From Pseudomonas sp. efr-133-TYG-5 (GTDB taxonomy: Bacteria > Pseudomonadota > Gammaproteobacteria > Pseudomonadales > Pseudomonadaceae), in the NCBI RefSeq assembly GCF_030209175.1, contig NZ_JARVSM010000001.1, positions 2,356,001 to 2,420,000 on the forward strand: a stretch of DNA of 64,000 nt, given 5' to 3'. Under the pieces are notes generated by a model. It searched no databases. It was given only the letters and a program-made list of their open reading frames with translations, and was not told where the DNA came from. Below, piece by piece: positions 59,852-64,000 of this stretch (positions are counted from its first letter, which is position 1; every line of letters starts with the position of its first letter). Made by a program: the position numbers and the translations under genes.

Positions 59852-60799
59852 TCACAATTGCCCGTCATTCAACGGGTGCAGACTGCGAAAGATCCCCGCC
59901 TCTTCCACCAGCCAGTCATGCACTGCGCGCACGCCCGGATGGCTCAGCGCCCCCGGCGCGTAAAGCAATACATAACGTTTGTGATTGGCCACCGACAGGC
60001 CGAACGGCACGATCAGCGTGCCCCGCTCAAGCTCGTCGTTGAGCAACGTGCGCCGGGCAATCGCCACGCCCATGCCGGCAATCGCCGCCTCGATGGTCAG
60101 GTGATTGCGATTGAACGTGTGCCCGCGCCGGACATCGGCGCCCTCGAAACCGATGGCGTTGAGATAGAACTCCCATTCCGCGTACTCGTAGCTGCCACGC
60201 CAGGCGGTGATGTCATGCAACAACGGGAAGTGGCCCAGATCCGCCGGCCCGTGCAACGGCGGGCGCCCGCGCAGCAGGCTCGGCGCGCACACCGGGAAAA
60301 TCTGCTCGTCGAGCAAGGCTGTGGACATCAGGCCCGGATAACTGCCGTCGTTCAGGTCGATGGCCAGGTCGAAATCGCCTTCGTGCAACGGCACGCTGCT
60401 GTCCTCGGCCACCAGGCGCAACTGAATGTCCGGGTAGCGCTGCTGCAGGCGCGGCAGGCGCGGGGTCAGCCATTTGCTGAGGAACGAGGGAATCGAGCGC
60501 AGCCGCAGCGTCCCGCTGATCATCCCGGCATCGAGACGACGCAGTTCGGCGTCGATGCTGCCGTACGCCTCATTGACCGTAATGGCCAGGCGCTGGCCCT
60601 CGGCGCTGAGTTCGACCCCGCGTGCACGGCGGTGAAACAGGCGAAAACCCAGACGCTCCTCCAGTTGCCGGATCTGCTGGCTGACCGCGCCGGGCGTGAT
60701 GTGCAATTCCTCGGCACAGCGGGTGAAGGACAGGTGCCGCGCGGCACAGGAAAACACCTGCAGCCAGACATAAGTCTGCGCATGCAATTGACGGCTCAT
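59852..60799 (-). CDS. LysR-family regulator, probable regulator of serine catabolism
   Basis: 315 residues: N-terminal HTH (LQVFSCAARHLSFTRCAEELHITPGAVSQQIRQLEE) in the GcvA/DsdC style and a substrate-binding effector domain. Divergent from sdaA, so it probably controls serine deamination and uptake; that role is inferred from position. Confidence 0.87.
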   Translation of the reverse strand: MSRQLHAQTYVWLQVFSCAARHLSFTRCAEELHITPGAVSQQIRQLEERLGFRLFHRRARGVELSAEGQRLAITVNEAYGSIDAELRRLDAGMISGTLRLRSIPSFLSKWLTPRLPRLQQRYPDIQLRLVAEDSSVPLHEGDFDLAIDLNDGSYPGLMSTALLDEQIFPVCAPSLLRGRPPLHGPADLGHFPLLHDITAWRGSYEYAEWEFYLNAIGFEGADVRRGHTFNRNHLTIEAAIAGMGVAIARRTLLNDELERGTLIVPFGLSVANHKRYVLLYAPGALSHPGVRAVHDWLVEEAGIFRSLHPLNDGQL

Positions 60800-60934
60800 C
60801 GTTTAGTCCTGCTAAAGGCTTACTTAGGAAGTTTCGTTAGTCACGTTGTAGCGAGGCAGGCAGTATCGCCGACATTGCGCTTGTCCTACAAAAAATGGCG
60901 GCGATTCCTACTCCATCGCTTGTAAGGCTTTAGC

Positions 60935-62311
60935 ATGGCTATCAGTGTTTTCGATCTTTTCAAAGTCGGCATCGGCCCGTCCAGTTCCCACACCGTCGGC
61001 CCGATGCGTGCCGCCGCGACCTTCGCCGCGGCGCTGATCGAGCAGCGCTTGCTCAACGATGTGCAGCGTGTGGAAATCCGTTTGTACGGCTCACTCTCGG
61101 CCACCGGTGTCGGCCACGCCACCGACCGCGCCTGCGTCATGGGCCTGATGGGCGAATGGCCGGACCGCATCGACCCGGCAACCATCGAGCCACGCATCGA
61201 GCAGCTGCGCGCAGACGGGCAATTGTCCCTCGCCGGTCAGCGCACGATTGCCTTCGACTGGCAGCGCGATCTCCTGCTGCTGGACGAGAGCCTGCCCTAC
61301 CACCCCAACGCCATGTCGCTGACAGCTTTCGGCGCAAGTGCCGAGCTGTTCACGCAGACGTACTACTCGGTTGGCGGCGGTTTCATCATCGAAGCGGCCG
61401 AGGCCGAATCCGCTGTAGCGCCCGCCGGCAACGTGCAGCTACCGTACGATTTTTCCAGCGCCGCCGAACTGCTGAGCCTGTGCAAACAGCACAATTTGCG
61501 CGTGTCGGAACTGATGCTGGCCAACGAACGTGCCTGGCACAGCGACGCCGACATCCGCCAGGGCCTGCTGCACATCTGGTCGGTGATGCGCGAGTGCGTC
61601 GAGCAGGGCCTGCGCCATGAAGGCATCCTGCCCGGCGGTCTGAATGTGCCGCGCCGCGCGGCGAAACTGCACCGCAGCCTGCTGGAAATCGGCAAGCCCA
61701 ACGTTATCAGTTCGACCCTGTCGGCAATGGAGTGGGTCAACCTGTTCGCCCTCGCGGTCAACGAAGAAAATGCCGCCGGCGGGCGCATGGTCACCGCGCC
61801 GACCAACGGCGCGGCGGGGATCATTCCGGCCGTCCTGCACTACTACATGAAATTCAATCCCGAGGCGTGCGACGACGACGTCATCGCGTTCTTCATGGGC
61901 GCGGCCGCCGTCGGCATCCTGTGCAAGAAAAACGCCTCGATCTCCGGTGCCGAAGTCGGCTGCCAGGGCGAAGTCGGTTCGGCCTGCGCGATGGCCGCCG
62001 CCGGCCTGGCCGAAGTGCTCGGGGCCAGCCCGGAGCAATTGGAGAACGCCGCCGAAATCGGCCTGGAACACAACCTCGGCCTGACCTGCGACCCGGTCGG
62101 CGGCCTGGTGCAGGTGCCGTGCATCGAGCGCAATGCCATCGCTGCGGTGAAAGCAATCAACGCCACGCAAATGGCCCTGCGCGGCGACGGCAAGCACTTC
62201 ATTTCCCTCGACCGGGTGATCCGCACCATGCGCGATACCGGCGCCGACATGCATGACAAGTACAAAGAGACTTCACGGGGCGGCCTGGCCGTGAACTGGG
62301 TGGAGTGCTGA
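60935..62311 (+). CDS. sdaA: L-serine ammonia-lyase SdaA
   Basis: 458-residue iron-sulfur L-serine dehydratase that makes pyruvate and ammonia. N-terminal beta domain (SVFDLFKVGIGPSSSHTVGPM) and C-terminal alpha domain with the cluster cysteines (around GILCKKNASISGAEVGCQGEVGSAC). Followed after ~86 bp by the serine transporter gene. Single-chain type, normal length. Confidence 0.94.
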   Translation: MAISVFDLFKVGIGPSSSHTVGPMRAAATFAAALIEQRLLNDVQRVEIRLYGSLSATGVGHATDRACVMGLMGEWPDRIDPATIEPRIEQLRADGQLSLAGQRTIAFDWQRDLLLLDESLPYHPNAMSLTAFGASAELFTQTYYSVGGGFIIEAAEAESAVAPAGNVQLPYDFSSAAELLSLCKQHNLRVSELMLANERAWHSDADIRQGLLHIWSVMRECVEQGLRHEGILPGGLNVPRRAAKLHRSLLEIGKPNVISSTLSAMEWVNLFALAVNEENAAGGRMVTAPTNGAAGIIPAVLHYYMKFNPEACDDDVIAFFMGAAAVGILCKKNASISGAEVGCQGEVGSACAMAAAGLAEVLGASPEQLENAAEIGLEHNLGLTCDPVGGLVQVPCIERNAIAAVKAINATQMALRGDGKHFISLDRVIRTMRDTGADMHDKYKETSRGGLAVNWVEC

Positions 62312-62397
62312 CGCGCCAGCCCTGACTGCCCCGGCAGGCCGTTCGTGGCGGCCTGTCAACCGTGAGCCCGAGCAAGAATAATAACGAGGCAAAAACG

Positions 62398-63699
62398 ATG
62401 ACCGATGTACGTACACCTGCTGCCGAAAATCCCGCTGTAGATCGCACCCGCACACCCGCAATCGCCGCCAAGGGCTGGAGCAAATTCGACACCACCTGGA
62501 TGCTCGGCCTGTACGGCACGGCGATTGGTGCCGGCACCCTGTTCCTGCCGATCAATGCCGGCGTCGGTGGCTTCTGGCCGCTGCTGATCCTGGCGTTGCT
62601 GGCCTTCCCGATGACCTTCTTCGCCCACCGTGGCCTGACCCGCTTCGTGCTTTCGGGACGTTGCGGGGACATCACCGAAGTGGTTGAGGAGCACTTCGGC
62701 ATCGGCGCCGGCAAACTGATTACCCTGCTGTATTTTTTCGCGATTTTCCCGATCCTGCTGGTGTACAGCGTGGCGCTGACCAACACCCTGAGCAGCTTTC
62801 TCGAACACCAGTTGCACATCGCCCCGCCGCCCCGGGCGATCCTGTCACTGGCGCTGATCCTCGGCCTGATGGCCATCGTGCGTTGCGGCCAGGGCGTGAT
62901 CGTCAAGGCCATGAGCGTGCTGGTCTACCCGTTCGTCGCCGCCCTGCTGTTGCTGGGGCTGAGTCTGATCCCGAACTGGAACGGCGCATTCTTCGCCAGC
63001 GCCCAGGAGCCGATGGCCCTGTCGGTGTTCCTCAAGACCTTGTGGCTGGCGATTCCGGTGATGGTGTTCTCGTTCAACCATTCGCCGATCATCTCGGCCT
63101 TCGCGGTCGAACAGAAACAGCGTTACGGCGACCAGGCCGAGCGCAAGAGCAGCGGTATCCTCGCCATGGCCCACGGCATGATGGTGGTGACCGTGATGTT
63201 CTTCTGCTTCAGCTGCGTACTGGCCCTGTCGCCGGCAGACCTGGCGGCGGCGAAGGCGCAGAACATCTCGATCCTGTCGTACCTGGCCAACCACTTCCAG
63301 ACGCCGGTCATCGCCTACGCCGCGCCGCTGATTGCGCTGGTGGCGATCACCAAATCCTTCCTCGGCCACTACATCGGGGCCAGCGAAGGTTTTCAGGGCC
63401 TGATCGTCAAGAGCCTGCGCAGCCGCGGCCGGGTGATGTCGGCGAGCTGGCTGAACCGCGCCACGGCGTTGTTCATGATCCTCAGTTGCTGGGCCGTGGC
63501 CACCTTCAACCCGAGCATTCTCGGCATAATCGAAACCCTGGGCGGGCCGGTGATTGCCTGCCTGCTGTTCCTGATGCCGATGTACTCAATCCGCCGCGTG
63601 CCAGCCTTGCGCCAGTATTCGGGCCAGGCGTCCAACGTGTTCGTGGTACTGATCGGCCTGATTGCACTGTCAGCGATCATCTACTCGGTTCTGCCCTGA
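62398..63699 (+). CDS. Serine transporter SdaC-like (HAAAP family)
   Basis: 433-residue amino-acid/proton symporter of the SdaC/TdcC family with about eleven helices, the first being LGLYGTAIGAGTLFLPINAGVGG. GAGG precedes the ATG at 62398 by 8 nt; the 12 codons upstream in frame are rejected. Together with sdaA it forms a serine uptake and breakdown unit. Confidence 0.9.
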   Translation: MTDVRTPAAENPAVDRTRTPAIAAKGWSKFDTTWMLGLYGTAIGAGTLFLPINAGVGGFWPLLILALLAFPMTFFAHRGLTRFVLSGRCGDITEVVEEHFGIGAGKLITLLYFFAIFPILLVYSVALTNTLSSFLEHQLHIAPPPRAILSLALILGLMAIVRCGQGVIVKAMSVLVYPFVAALLLLGLSLIPNWNGAFFASAQEPMALSVFLKTLWLAIPVMVFSFNHSPIISAFAVEQKQRYGDQAERKSSGILAMAHGMMVVTVMFFCFSCVLALSPADLAAAKAQNISILSYLANHFQTPVIAYAAPLIALVAITKSFLGHYIGASEGFQGLIVKSLRSRGRVMSASWLNRATALFMILSCWAVATFNPSILGIIETLGGPVIACLLFLMPMYSIRRVPALRQYSGQASNVFVVLIGLIALSAIIYSVLP

Positions 63700-63717
63700 A
63701 ACGGCCCATAAATGACC

Positions 63718-63744
63718 AAGGCGAGCCATGAGCTCGCCTTTTTC
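63718..63744 (+). terminator. Terminator after the serine transporter gene
   Basis: AAGGCGAGC and GCTCGCCTT form a 9-bp stem with loop CATGA, followed by TTTTTC. Confidence 0.9.
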
Positions 63745-63925
63745 ATGCCGTATCCATTGTCCAACAATTTTCCCGGCATGCCCCTTGCTACACCCCACTA
63801 GGCGCTGCACAGGCGCCCACATGAAGCAACAACACAGGCCACGGAATGGCCGATGATCCGGTCAAGCGAACCAACCCGATCACGGCCGGTCAACAACTGC
63901 ACGTTCAATCAGGCGGTGACGCATC

Positions 63926-64000
63926 ATGGACAATCCTTTTCAGATCATTACCGATGCCTTCGCGCCGGACTATCAGATCAACCTGAGCATTCAGGGCCTG
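63926..64000 (+). CDS. Start of a small unknown protein (cut by window end)
   Basis: The first 25 residues (MDNPFQIITDAFAPDYQINL...) are seen; the rest is outside the window. The opening is reminiscent of small DUF3509-type Pseudomonas proteins. The upstream ~180 bp after the transporter terminator must contain its promoter. No firm call is possible from 25 residues. Confidence 0.55.
   Translation, partial: MDNPFQIITDAFAPDYQINLSIQGL

Overview
The window is about 64 kb of GC-rich chromosome (low 60s % by eye) from a fluorescent Pseudomonas, most likely the P. fluorescens group. The evidence is the complete alginate operon in Pseudomonas order, the rhlB-dauBAR-amino-acid-binding-protein block as I remember it from P. 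aeruginosa, two Pseudomonas-type iron-starvation sigma/anti-sigma/TonB receptor systems, and many copies of the GTGGGAGCGAGC...GCTCGC palindromes (REP/REPIN) typical of this group. I see no tRNA, rRNA, CRISPR array, prophage or transposase.

Layout. 1-11.9 kb is core metabolism: a carboxylesterase cut by the window edge, RhlB helicase, D-arginine catabolism (dauB, dauA, dauR), a periplasmic amino-acid-binding protein, molybdopterin genes moaC-moaD-moaE, a PIN-PhoH ATPase, a polysaccharide-deacetylase-like protein and YaaA. 11.9-12.75 kb is an 800-nt AT-richer leader without genes. 12.75-29.2 kb is the twelve-gene alginate operon algD-8-44-K-E-G-X-L-I-J-F-A. It makes GDP-mannuronate (AlgA, AlgD), polymerises under c-di-GMP control (Alg8, Alg44), and modifies and exports the polymer (AlgK, E, G, X, L, I, J, F). 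Convergent to it, 29.3-34.9 kb holds two tandem TccC-like RHS toxin genes with unrelated C-terminal domains; the second looks like a CNF/BLF1-type deamidase. 35-37.9 kb has a small membrane protein, a short-chain dehydrogenase and a Sel1-like lipoprotein. 37.9-44 kb is a tripartite efflux operon (NodT-type outer-membrane factor, FUSC pump, DUF1656, HlyD) with a divergent LysR regulator. 44.1-45.1 kb holds two related unknown genes, the first frameshifted. 45.3-48.4 kb has a 2-hydroxyacid dehydrogenase and a DMT exporter divergent from an AraC regulator. 48.5-59 kb holds two divergent iron-uptake signalling systems separated by a Fur-box-like sequence. 59-64 kb has an HPF/RaiA-type ribosome-hibernation protein, a LysR regulator divergent from sdaA and a serine transporter, and the start of a small unknown gene.

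The points most worth a second look are: a REPIN that lies in frame inside the signal-peptide region of algK; the paired TccC-like toxins with no room for immunity genes; the single-base frameshift in an unknown gene that aligns with its intact neighbour once corrected; three families of structured repeats at alginate operon junctions; and a deacetylase-like protein whose metal-binding motif looks degenerate. Everything here comes from reading the sequence; no database search was made.
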